Part shown: piece by piece, positions 10,501 through 16,998 of the stretch
Numbering within the stretch: position 1 is the first letter of the stretch
Layout of the letters: each line of letters opens with the position of its first letter
DNA from: an uncultured Anaerococcus sp.
GTDB taxonomy: Bacteria > Bacillota > Clostridia > Tissierellales > Peptoniphilaceae
Direction: 5' to 3'
DNA: 21,682 nt
NCBI RefSeq assembly: GCF_943912825.1
Contig: NZ_CALTUX010000032.1
Span: 1 to 21,682, forward strand
Notes under the pieces: generated by a model
What the model saw: only the letters and a program-made list of their open reading frames with translations
What the model was told of the DNA's origin: nothing
Database searches by the model: none
Program-made: the position numbers and the translations under genes

Positions 10501-10534
10501 GAAAACCTCGCATTTTTAGTCTCTTAGCCTTCAA
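7499..10534 (-). CDS. sbcC: SbcC, SMC-like subunit of the SbcCD nuclease
   Basis: This is the ATPase arm of SbcCD (Rad50/Mre11 type), which opens hairpins and blocked DNA ends. Numbered from a TTG at 10546, Walker A GPTGSGKTT is at 39-47, the Q-loop region AQGKFQEFL follows at about 160, and two long Glu/Lys-rich coiled coils flank a zinc hook CPVCG at about 517. Signature SLSGGES is at about 918, Walker B LFIDEG at about 951, and the switch histidine in LISHVDE at about 987. No ATG fits the start. The TTG at 10534 has GGAG 6 nt upstream and gives MKAKRLKMRGF, like family starts, so I prefer it to the TTG at 10546. It overlaps the sbcD end by 11 nt. Confidence 0.94.
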   Translation of the reverse strand: MKAKRLKMRGFLTYKNEIEIDFTKFFDKKIFLISGPTGSGKTTIFDAMSFALYGSIPREISQENMRSDYLKEDDPDTFVEFEFEIGTKTYLIERYPNQRSMGARGPRNLGHKASLFDISDEKKLLADKPRDVEPMVKEIVGLDVDQFSKVMLLAQGKFQEFLSAKSDVKAALLSDIFKTIKYRDITDRLKEKAKTSKNKIKEIDDKVSNIISYDEILKEAINEDYILALDFKNILKNIGVNENDLGLKLDELKKEEERLDKNIKDSYRNLEKSKNTNENISSYQKSQAAYDLLYKDYEEKSKEKSDLDLASFAKSIKIYEERIEKTESSIENLTKSLEADKKLLEEKNIEAKNLEKDLAKLDDLSKDLDKNKLVLAEKEKTYQVLGEFLSNKKAYESIKTIEKEKQDLEEKIKNIDENLENLRKTYGQAREDKAKLKEEGLELREKLNSREDKLLSLKKDHARLEENKSYEKDIEILGKERENYLDLKEKASLDREIDQLNYFITKLNKDGICPVCGTRHEEKFPLHKSEALDFDKIVEKLNDLNLSFEKIRLLIDKNIKDLEMDDSLENIKSLIKENEDLIKSYDDLLGKNQKEIDLKDKLLQKTEEEGKALGLEKEKLSQALKEIKEKFERLEEIKIAYLGQKEKMEGLKEEAILAEIKSFEKNIKEASDFIDKTKAHDQEIKLALSSLKAEIRSFEKTLSENKENLTAYKKEFQEKLAEKFENEEAYRAYLDKFDELDLLKRANEEYFKNLDKLKANLDSLKEFKDLEIIDLEIFKEKIMDLEEKAKLLADKKLALSQNLSSFKRAGLEIRDISSEFEKEKNKSISLTRLADLASGTSGANKGREKIDFETYILSVYFDRVLNFANKRFNKMTEGQFTMLRKKEATDNRSKAGLDIEILDANTGKRRPATSLSGGESFLASLSLALGLSDEIGAENGGIRIDTLFIDEGFGTLSKEFLDNAIRAIEEISKDDRFVGLISHVDELKDAIDAKILISYEPSDGSKIEVKA

Positions 10535-11645
10535 AATCTTCTCCAATCACTTCTTTTAATATTTCAACTTCTGCCCCTGTAAGGTCTCTGCTGTCCTTAA
10601 AATCGACAAAGTCAGCAAAAAGCTCTAAGGGATTTTTATTGTCTAGATCTATATCGAAACTTTCCCCATCCAAATCAAATACAGACTTATTTGCATAATT
10701 TATAAGGACTGCGTTTGGAAACTTGGCCTTAAACTTGGCCATAGCATTTTCAACTGTCGCCTCATCATCTAGGATGAATTTGATATAAGAATCAGACGGA
10801 TCTTCTCTAATCAGATCATCAAAAAGCCCCTGCCTTATTTCAAATTCTCTAAGAAGCTTTATAGGAATTTTTTCTATGTCAAGCCTATCTTTTTTAAGGT
10901 CAACTAGGGTCACAGACTTATTAATATCCTTCTTATCAAAGGAATAAGGCATAAAGGTCCCGGCATATCTTATCTTTTCTTCCTTAACAAAGTGGGCAGA
11001 ATGAAGGTGGCCTAGGGCCACATAATCAAATTTATCAAAAAGACTAGCATCCATCATGTCAGACCCGCCAATAACAAGAGGCTTTTGGCCCTCATTGTAG
11101 GCTGTCTCTAGAGTACCTTCACTATAGGAAGCATAGCAGTGGGTGATTAAGACATTCCTATCATTATAATCTATCCCCTCAAGGGCAAGCTCATAAAGCC
11201 TGGTGAAATCATCAAGCTTTTCCCCAAAAAGAACCTCTCCCTTGGCAAGGGACATAAAAGGCAAGAGGTAAAAATTAAGAGGGCCCTCATCATCAAAAAG
11301 GGTAACCTTATCCCTGTTAAATTCACCTGCCAGGTAATATTTATTAGTCTTGTAAAACCTCTTATTGACATCAAGCCTTTTGGCTGAATCATGGTTACCA
11401 GCTATGGCAAGGACCGGAATATCAAGGTCAAAGACGATTTTTTCTATAAAATAATTATAAAGGTCAAGGGCCTCTGCACTTGCAAGGGCTGTATCAAAGA
11501 TGTCTCCTGCAATCATGACAGCCTCGACCTTTTTATCTTCAATAATTTCTAAGATTTGGTCAAGGACATATTTCTGATCTTCTAAGAGGGAGAAATTGCC
11601 CAGACTTTTTCCAATATGAAGGTCAGATAGGTGGAGGAGTTTCAT
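10524..11645 (-). CDS. sbcD: SbcD, Mre11-type nuclease subunit
   Basis: This is the calcineurin-like metallophosphoesterase partner of SbcC, 373 residues and of normal length. The metal-binding motifs are in order: HLSDLHIGK (residues 5-13), AGDIFD, AGNHDSAKR, THCY, and LGHLHSAH. The start ATG overlaps the yaaA stop as ATGA, with a GAGGG ribosome binding site inside the end of yaaA. The operon position directly before sbcC agrees with the known complex. Nothing looks broken. Confidence 0.95.
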   Translation of the reverse strand: MKLLHLSDLHIGKSLGNFSLLEDQKYVLDQILEIIEDKKVEAVMIAGDIFDTALASAEALDLYNYFIEKIVFDLDIPVLAIAGNHDSAKRLDVNKRFYKTNKYYLAGEFNRDKVTLFDDEGPLNFYLLPFMSLAKGEVLFGEKLDDFTRLYELALEGIDYNDRNVLITHCYASYSEGTLETAYNEGQKPLVIGGSDMMDASLFDKFDYVALGHLHSAHFVKEEKIRYAGTFMPYSFDKKDINKSVTLVDLKKDRLDIEKIPIKLLREFEIRQGLFDDLIREDPSDSYIKFILDDEATVENAMAKFKAKFPNAVLINYANKSVFDLDGESFDIDLDNKNPLELFADFVDFKDSRDLTGAEVEILKEVIGEDFEG

Positions 11646-12364
11646 CTCTTATCCCTCACAAAAGTAAGGGTATCAGGCGTAGAATTATAAGGGTCATATT
11701 TATAATCATTGATAACAAGCTCTTTAACCTGGTCAATATCTTCGATTTTATTTTTAATAATCTCCCTAAGCATGGCTCCCCTAGCCTGCTTCATGTAGGA
11801 GACAATTGATTTAAGCTTGCCATCACGATTTTCCTTAAAATCAACAGTAATAAACTTATCATCATCTTTTAAAAATGGTCTGATGGTCTTGATATATTCC
11901 TTAGATGCCAAATTTAAAACTAGATCATCATCTTCAAAGAGCTTATTATAGATGTCCTTGCCCCAAAATTCATAAAGGTCATACATAGTATTGTCAAAAT
12001 AAAGTCTATAATCACGTATCCCTGTCATCGGCCTAAGAAGGCCATACAGAGCAGAAATAATATAAACATGCCTATTAAGATAAGATAAATCATCAAAATC
12101 CTCCATCTTAAATTGTTTAAAAACAAGGCCATCATAGGAAAAAAGCGCCGAATTTTTTAAATCATCAAAGTCAAAATCCTGAAAATCATAGTAAGCTTTC
12201 TCAGTCAATTTGTCATTGGTCTTATTGAGGTTACCCATCTCATTCATAGAAAGCTTCTTAATTTTATCAACTAAAACCCTAGTCTTATCAGGAAAAAGCA
12301 GTCCCTCTGTCTCTATATTATCAAAATGTTTAAAACTCTTAGCTGGTGAAATAATAATTTTCAT
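11642..12364 (-). CDS. yaaA: YaaA-family peroxide stress / DNA-binding protein
   Basis: This 240-residue protein is YaaA/DUF328. The recognisable blocks are MKIIISPAKSF at the start, ALYGLLRPMTGIRDYRL in the middle, LNLASKEYIK, and the basic KQARGAMLREII near the end. In E. coli the OxyR-controlled homologue limits free iron and protects DNA during hydrogen peroxide stress, and the family is reported to bind DNA. It is the first gene of the five-gene repair operon, with an extended -10 promoter and an AAGGA ribosome binding site just upstream. Placing it with SbcCD and AddAB suggests a role in protecting or repairing oxidised DNA; that link is inference. Confidence 0.92.
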   Translation of the reverse strand: MKIIISPAKSFKHFDNIETEGLLFPDKTRVLVDKIKKLSMNEMGNLNKTNDKLTEKAYYDFQDFDFDDLKNSALFSYDGLVFKQFKMEDFDDLSYLNRHVYIISALYGLLRPMTGIRDYRLYFDNTMYDLYEFWGKDIYNKLFEDDDLVLNLASKEYIKTIRPFLKDDDKFITVDFKENRDGKLKSIVSYMKQARGAMLREIIKNKIEDIDQVKELVINDYKYDPYNSTPDTLTFVRDKR

Positions 12365-12388
12365 AAAAATCCTTTCTTTATATGTATT

Positions 12389-12397
12389 ATTATAACA
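12389..12397 (-). promoter_or_regulatory. Extended -10 promoter of the yaaA operon
   Basis: On the minus strand the sequence TGTTATAAT matches the extended -10 consensus TGnTATAAT exactly, 25 nt before the yaaA start. No good -35 is present, as expected for extended -10 promoters. It follows directly on the T run of the preceding gene's terminator, so the operon has its own start. Confidence 0.75.
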
Positions 12398-12398
12398 T

Positions 12399-12424
12399 AA
12401 AAAACTGACCTGGTCTGGTCAGTT
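12399..12424 (-). terminator. Terminator of the nuclease-like gene
   Basis: On the minus strand AACTGACC (12424-12417) and GGTCAGTT (12410-12403) form a perfect 8-bp stem with a 6-nt loop, running into six T. The nuclease gene's TGA stop lies inside the first arm. It separates the accessory block from the yaaA operon. Confidence 0.88.
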
Positions 12425-13411
12425 CTTTTTATAGCCACCCAAAAGCTCAATCCAATATTTGATGCTTTGAGGTAAGTAGTTTTGAAATTCATCATCGGTT
12501 ATATAATTAAATAATTCTTCAGGATCAACTATTTTTATATTTTTATACTTTTCATAGTAATTATTAATATTACCAGATGTTGATAAAAGATAAACATCGC
12601 CATCTAAGTGTAAATAATCTCTTACATCTATCTTATTATTTTTATCATTTCCTTTTTTAACTTGGATAAAAATATTTTTCCCAGTCTTAGGATCAAGTAA
12701 AACACACTCATAAAGTTCCGTTGATTTTTTATTTGTAGAAGGGATTACAAGGTATCCATATCTCTTATTCAAATACATACAAAGCAGGTCTTCGCAATCA
12801 CTTGGGGAAATAAAATTATAAAAATTCACTTTATTAAAAGTTAATTTCGTATCCGCATAATAATTTGTACCAGCCATTTTATCGTATATAAATTCAGAAA
12901 ATTCCTCGACCCCTTCTTGGTTTATCCTACAAAAAGTAAGTCTTGAAATAAGAGCAGTAGTAACAGCTCCTGGAACAACACTCTCATCTCCGATAGGCTT
13001 CCAATCAACATTTTTTATCTGAATACAAGCATCCTTTTCCAGATTTTCTTTAGAAGGGTAGTAACCAACATTAGATTCAGAACCAAACCTGCCTAAGTAA
13101 TAAATTCCCTCATGCCTCATCCAAATCAAATCACCTGGTTCTATCTCCCTGGTAAATCTTGTGACGTTTGCATTTACACCATTTTTATAAATTTTATATT
13201 CATAACAAAATTTATCATAATCAACAATAGTTTTTATTTCATTCCTTTCTTTACACACCCTATCCATATCTTCTTCTTTTATAGTTTCTTCAAGGTGGGA
13301 ATCCTTCAAACTCCAACCTATCGCCATCATGTTTTTTTCAAGCATATAACCAGAAATTTTTTTATTATCATCTGAAGCTGTATTTGCGTGTAATCTCCAA
13401 ACTGTAGTCAT
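12419..13411 (-). CDS. Mrr-like PD-(D/E)XK nuclease with N-terminal EVE/PUA-like domain (putative)
   Basis: This is a 330-residue protein that I recognise by pattern rather than by name. The N-terminal half (VWRLHAN, MMAIGWSL about 28-35, PGDLIWMRHEGIYYLGRF 92-109) resembles the small EVE/PUA-like domain that precedes Mrr-type restriction nucleases and reads modified bases. The C-terminal part has an acidic helix (CEDLLCMYL, 206-214), then YECVLL with E235, then IFIQVKKG with Q250 and K252. This matches the D/E...QxK arrangement of the Mrr family. It lies 9 nt after the WYL regulator gene, whose stop overlaps its AAGGAG ribosome binding site, so the two are cotranscribed. A modification-dependent defence nuclease is the likeliest role, but this is inferred. 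An inactive or non-restriction DNA-binding role is possible. Confidence 0.7.
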   Translation of the reverse strand: MTTVWRLHANTASDDNKKISGYMLEKNMMAIGWSLKDSHLEETIKEEDMDRVCKERNEIKTIVDYDKFCYEYKIYKNGVNANVTRFTREIEPGDLIWMRHEGIYYLGRFGSESNVGYYPSKENLEKDACIQIKNVDWKPIGDESVVPGAVTTALISRLTFCRINQEGVEEFSEFIYDKMAGTNYYADTKLTFNKVNFYNFISPSDCEDLLCMYLNKRYGYLVIPSTNKKSTELYECVLLDPKTGKNIFIQVKKGNDKNNKIDVRDYLHLDGDVYLLSTSGNINNYYEKYKNIKIVDPEELFNYITDDEFQNYLPQSIKYWIELLGGYKKN

Positions 13412-13420
13412 AATCTCTCC

Positions 13421-14386
13421 TTAATTCCCATATAAATTTTCTTTTAAACTTCCTATAATTGACTCTATCAAAGTCTTTGGTTCTATCACTTCAACATAAG
13501 GGAGAAATTGCAGAGCCCGGTATTTTATGCCTTTTTCTGGAGCTAGAAATTCTCCCAGGTAATAATTACCATCTTCTCTTAATTTTACATCCGTTCCAAA
13601 CTGATCTATGACATGATTTAAAACATCCTTAGAAAAACGAATTTTAACAAAGGATGGCTTGCCAAAAAATGCGTGGCTTGCCTTTTCTATTAGCCTATTT
13701 AAGTCATCGGTCCTAAAGCTGTCCCTATTTTCTTCTAAAATTTTAATATCCTTTATAAAATCCAACCTAAATGATAGAATATTTTCAAAACCTGGTGTGG
13801 TTCCTAGTAGATAGTATTTTTTATTGTCAGCTAAAATCCTATAAGCGTTTAACTTATAGGGTCTTTCTCTTCTTGGCCTAAGGACTTTATCAGGCCCATA
13901 AGTTAGGTAAATAAATTCTATCTGTTTATTCTTATCAATTGCCTCATTTATTATTTCAATATTTAGAAAAACTTCTTTATTTGAAGTTCTTTTTGTCCTA
14001 TAAAAGTCTACCTGGCTTATATATTTATTGACAGACCTATTATATTTAGACTGACTCTTAGAAATTTTCCTTATAAGATTCCTACATTGGTCCCTATCTA
14101 TGTAGGCAAGGGAAAATATTGCGTCCATTAATAAATAAGTCTCACTTTTTTCTAAAGGCCTATCCAAAAGATAATATCCCTTACCATTATCAACAAAGGT
14201 TGAAATATCTATACCAAAGTCAATTAAATCAATGATTGCACTTGTGATCGTTCTCCTATCTAAATTAAGATCATAATGCAAGGATAGTTTTTTCTTAATA
14301 TCTCCCATCGAAAGCATGTGGTCGGCATCACTTTCTTCGCGAAGAATTTCTAGGATATATAAAATATTTAATCTTGAACTTGCCAT
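13421..14386 (-). CDS. WYL-domain transcriptional regulator
   Basis: This 321-residue protein has an N-terminal winged helix-turn-helix (about 1-75, with DLNLDRRTITSAIIDLIDFGI at the recognition region), a linker, a WYL domain (about 155-220, IEFIYLTYG, AYRILADNKKYYLLG, FRLDFIKDI), and a C-terminal WCX-like part (about 245-315, ending FLPYVEVIEPKTLIESI). WYL regulators sense ligands, often nucleic acid, and many control phage-defence or DNA-damage genes. It has a strong AGGAGG ribosome binding site, its own extended -10 promoter 17-25 nt upstream, and a cotranscribed nuclease-like gene 9 nt downstream. Autoregulation of the pair is likely but unproven. Confidence 0.9.
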   Translation of the reverse strand: MASSRLNILYILEILREESDADHMLSMGDIKKKLSLHYDLNLDRRTITSAIIDLIDFGIDISTFVDNGKGYYLLDRPLEKSETYLLMDAIFSLAYIDRDQCRNLIRKISKSQSKYNRSVNKYISQVDFYRTKRTSNKEVFLNIEIINEAIDKNKQIEFIYLTYGPDKVLRPRRERPYKLNAYRILADNKKYYLLGTTPGFENILSFRLDFIKDIKILEENRDSFRTDDLNRLIEKASHAFFGKPSFVKIRFSKDVLNHVIDQFGTDVKLREDGNYYLGEFLAPEKGIKYRALQFLPYVEVIEPKTLIESIIGSLKENLYGN

Positions 14387-14402
14387 AGGACCTCCTAGAA
14401 TA

Positions 14403-14411
14403 ATTATATCA
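14403..14411 (-). promoter_or_regulatory. Extended -10 promoter of the WYL-nuclease pair
   Basis: On the minus strand TGATATAAT fits TGnTATAAT exactly, in the 27-nt gap between the PolC-like gene and the WYL gene, with TTTAAA 17 nt upstream as a poor -35. It could let the pair be expressed apart from the gene upstream. Confidence 0.65.
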
Positions 14412-14413
14412 CA

Positions 14414-15418
14414 TTAGCAAGTTAATTTAAAATCCAAATATGAATACAGAGCGACTTTTACTAAGCTTGTCTTATCCCAAGTATAGGTGAGTTTTTTTAG
14501 GTAATCATCTATTTCCGGATTTATTTCTGGAAGTGTAGGACCCCTGAAGAAACTAATGGATTCTGCTAGTTCACCAGCTTCCTCTCTATCAACTCCATGA
14601 CCCAAATAATAAGCAAAAATCTCTTCCCTATTTGATGGATAATTTCTAATTGAAAAATCAATAAATAAGGAATATGCCCTAGTATAGGTCTTTGTCAGCC
14701 CCAATAGATATAGGAAGTCTCCAAAGCTTCTTATATTTTCTTTATAAGATGAATCTTCTATAGATTCGGTCGCTTTCCTTGGATAAACATTTTTTAGTTC
14801 AATTTTTTCATTCAAATAATATTCAAGTAAATATTTTTTAAAATCTTCTATATCTAGCCTTTCATAGATTTTTTTTTCATAATATAAGGAATTTAGTTCC
14901 TCCAAGTAAATTAACCTAGTATAGTTAGGACTATATTTTTCCATTACTTTCTCTTTACACCAAAGATACCCAAGGCCTTCATCATAATATTGTCTAATTA
15001 GCTTATCTACTTTAGCCTCATATTTTTTATCAATTCTTATTTCTATGTTAATATCATTTTCAAAAGTATAGGAAGGCTCTATATTAAAACCTTCTCGGAA
15101 AAATCCCTCCCTTTTTTCTAAATCAACCCCATATTCCGCATCTTTAACAAAAATAAGTTCCTTTGTGTTTTCATTGTAATAATGGGCTGGTAGTGGATTT
15201 ATAAGACTAAGACCCAAAAGGTAAAAAATAAAAAAAGGCAAGTTTTCGATAAGAATATTTTGATCAAGATTTTCCTTTAAAAATATTAGAAAGTCAATTT
15301 CATCTTCAGAAGCTTTTTTCCTTATTATTTCATATTCTTTTTTTATTCTTTCCTCTATAAACAGATTTTCTCCGTATTTGGCTCTAGAAAGATCTATTAT
15401 TTTTTCTTCCAAATTCAT
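14414..15418 (-). CDS. Degenerate PolC-like protein (catalytically dead polymerase fragment)
   Basis: This 334-residue protein aligns by eye, in order, with blocks of the polymerase core of PolC, the replicative DNA polymerase III alpha of Firmicutes. Residues 14-35 (KYGENLFIEERIKKEYEII) match the PolC YGDPLP..VEERLEKEL block. NPLPAHYY (74-81) matches NPLPPHY. GVDL (97-100) and NDINIEI (121-127) stand where PolC has GFDL and the catalytic PDIDLNF. SFGDFLYLLGL (231-241) matches TFSELVQISGL. REEIFAYYLGHGVDREEAG (264-282) matches RDDIMVYLIYRGLEPS. The PHP, exonuclease and OB parts are absent, the GSRGSVGSS block is replaced, one of the paired aspartates is Asn, and the DILGHDD region is missing, so it should not polymerise. 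It has a GAGGTGA ribosome binding site and its own promoter. Its role is unknown; a structural, regulatory or decoy role at the replisome is conceivable. Confidence 0.72.
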   Translation of the reverse strand: MNLEEKIIDLSRAKYGENLFIEERIKKEYEIIRKKASEDEIDFLIFLKENLDQNILIENLPFFIFYLLGLSLINPLPAHYYNENTKELIFVKDAEYGVDLEKREGFFREGFNIEPSYTFENDINIEIRIDKKYEAKVDKLIRQYYDEGLGYLWCKEKVMEKYSPNYTRLIYLEELNSLYYEKKIYERLDIEDFKKYLLEYYLNEKIELKNVYPRKATESIEDSSYKENIRSFGDFLYLLGLTKTYTRAYSLFIDFSIRNYPSNREEIFAYYLGHGVDREEAGELAESISFFRGPTLPEINPEIDDYLKKLTYTWDKTSLVKVALYSYLDFKLTC

Positions 15419-15437
15419 ACCATCACCTCATAATTTT

Positions 15438-15446
15438 ATTATAGCA
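15438..15446 (-). promoter_or_regulatory. Extended -10 promoter of the PolC-like gene
   Basis: On the minus strand TGCTATAAT matches TGnTATAAT exactly, about 20 nt before the start codon. No good -35 is seen at 17 nt (T-rich only). It lies downstream of the znu terminator, so the accessory block starts its own transcription here. Confidence 0.75.
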
Positions 15447-15485
15447 GGGTTGGTATACAAAAAAATGTACATGTGAAATTTTGCA

Positions 15486-15519
15486 AGCAAAAAAGACCCC
15501 TTTTTATTTAGAGATCTTT
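15486..15519 (-). terminator. Terminator of the znuACB operon
   Basis: On the minus strand AAAGATCTC (15519-15511) pairs with GGGGTCTTT (15500-15492), a 9-bp stem including two G-T pairs, and runs into T6. The znuB stop codon (15504-15506) sits in the loop. Confidence 0.82.
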
Positions 15520-16319
15520 TTCTTTAGCTTATCGCTTATTAACTTTATTAGGCCAGTAATAATTAGAGAGATTATGGCTAGTACTACTATGGTTCCGCCT
15601 GGTTTTAGGCCTCCGTAGTAGGATATGGTGATTCCTAAAATCATAAAGATTATGGAAAATATTAGGGATATGATGTAGGTTTGCTTGTAGGATTTGGCTA
15701 TTATTAGAGCATTTGCTACTGGTATGACCATTAGGGATGTGATCATCAAGGCTCCTACTATTTTTGCTGAAATTGCAATTGTAAGGGCTGTTAGGGCTGT
15801 AAATATTGAATTTATAAGCGCCACCCTTACTCCTGCTAGCCTTGCCATTAGGGGGTTGATTGATATATAAAGCAGGGCATTGTAGAGGTAGAAGGATGCT
15901 AGGCTTACTAGGACAAATATTATACTAACCAAGACTAAATCACTTGATGATACTGTTGTTATTGAGCCAAATAGGTAGGATTCAAAGGATTTGCCTCCTG
16001 GGGCAAAGTCTGAAAGAATTGCCGCAAGGCCTATGCCTAGGCTCATGATGATAGCTGTTGCCATGTCGCCAAATTCTTTGAATTTTTTCCTAATTAATTC
16101 TATTGCAAAGGCTGATATTACACAGATTACAAGGGATGTCCACATGGGATTTATTGACATGATTAGTCCCATGGCTATACCTGCTAGCGATGAGTGGGAA
16201 AGGGCATCTCCTATCATGGATGTCTTTCTATTTATCATGACCATGCCTATCATGGGAATGATTAGGGCAAGCATTATGCCTACGGCTAAGGCTCTTCTCA
16301 TAAAATCATAGTTTAACAT
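15504..16319 (-). CDS. znuB: Zinc ABC transporter permease ZnuB
   Basis: This 271-residue integral membrane protein of the ABC-3 (manganese/zinc) permease family has about eight or nine hydrophobic segments. Family marks include MIGDALSHSSLAGIAMG near residue 35-51 and MRRALAVGIML at the start. It forms the membrane channel for ZnuA-delivered metal, powered by ZnuC. The start has a GGGAGGG ribosome binding site and overlaps the znuC stop by 7 nt. Family members can carry zinc, manganese or iron. The histidine-rich ZnuA and the divergent Zur-type gene favour zinc. Confidence 0.92.
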   Translation of the reverse strand: MLNYDFMRRALAVGIMLALIIPMIGMVMINRKTSMIGDALSHSSLAGIAMGLIMSINPMWTSLVICVISAFAIELIRKKFKEFGDMATAIIMSLGIGLAAILSDFAPGGKSFESYLFGSITTVSSSDLVLVSIIFVLVSLASFYLYNALLYISINPLMARLAGVRVALINSIFTALTALTIAISAKIVGALMITSLMVIPVANALIIAKSYKQTYIISLIFSIIFMILGITISYYGGLKPGGTIVVLAIISLIITGLIKLISDKLKKKISK

Positions 16320-16972
16320 ATGACTCCCTCCCTTAATCTAAATATCTTATCCACATAGTCTCCCAAAATTTCCATCTCGTGGGTTATCATTAAAATTGAG
16401 ATCCCGTGATTGGTGTTTAGGTGGACTAAGAGTTTTAGGAAGTCTTCTTTGGACTTTTGGTCAATTCCAACTGTTGGCTCATCTAAGACTAAAAGGTCAG
16501 GATTTGCTACTAGGGCCCTTGCTATCATTACTCTTTGGGCTTGACCGCCTGATAACTTGTTGAAGGGCCTATCTATTAGATTTTTGATATTTAGGCTAGT
16601 AAATATATTTTCTACATCTTCCTTATTTGATTTTTTGATCTTTTTGAAGATATTAAAATCCTTGTAGAGGTTTAGGCTTACATATTCCCTGCAGGTGACA
16701 GGAAAGGCGATTTTTATAGAATCATTGACCTGTGGGACATAGCCTAGTTTGTCATAATTTTTAAAATCTTCTATCTCTATACCAAAAAGTCTTATAGACC
16801 CCTTATCCTTTTTAAGTCCACCTAGGATTAGCTTGATGAGGGTTGACTTGCCTGATCCATTTTCTCCAGAAATTACGGCAAAGTCACCCTTTTCAAGACT
16901 TAAATTTACATCTTTTAATATTAAATTTTCATTATATCCAAATTTTAGTTTTTCTATTTCTATAAGCTTCAT
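16313..16972 (-). CDS. znuC: Zinc ABC transporter ATPase ZnuC
   Basis: This 219-residue ABC ATPase has every motif: Walker A GENGSGKST (about 36-44), Q-loop YVPQ (about 78), signature LSGGQAQRVMIARAL (about 139), Walker B LLVLDEPTVGID, and the H-loop in MITHE. It drives metal import through ZnuB. Unusually I see no Shine-Dalgarno sequence in the 26-nt, almost purely AT spacer after znuA, so its translation start is weak or relies on an unstructured AT-rich leader. The next gene, znuB, has a strong one, so subunit amounts may be set by this difference. Confidence 0.93.
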   Translation of the reverse strand: MKLIEIEKLKFGYNENLILKDVNLSLEKGDFAVISGENGSGKSTLIKLILGGLKKDKGSIRLFGIEIEDFKNYDKLGYVPQVNDSIKIAFPVTCREYVSLNLYKDFNIFKKIKKSNKEDVENIFTSLNIKNLIDRPFNKLSGGQAQRVMIARALVANPDLLVLDEPTVGIDQKSKEDFLKLLVHLNTNHGISILMITHEMEILGDYVDKIFRLREGVIC

Positions 16973-16998
16973 GTATATATTATGCTTTTAATATAGGA

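Noticed and set aside
15421..15504. Riboswitch or zinc-responsive leader before the PolC-like gene
   Set aside because: The gap of about 85 nt is accounted for by the znuB terminator, an extended -10 promoter and the ribosome binding site, leaving no room for an aptamer.
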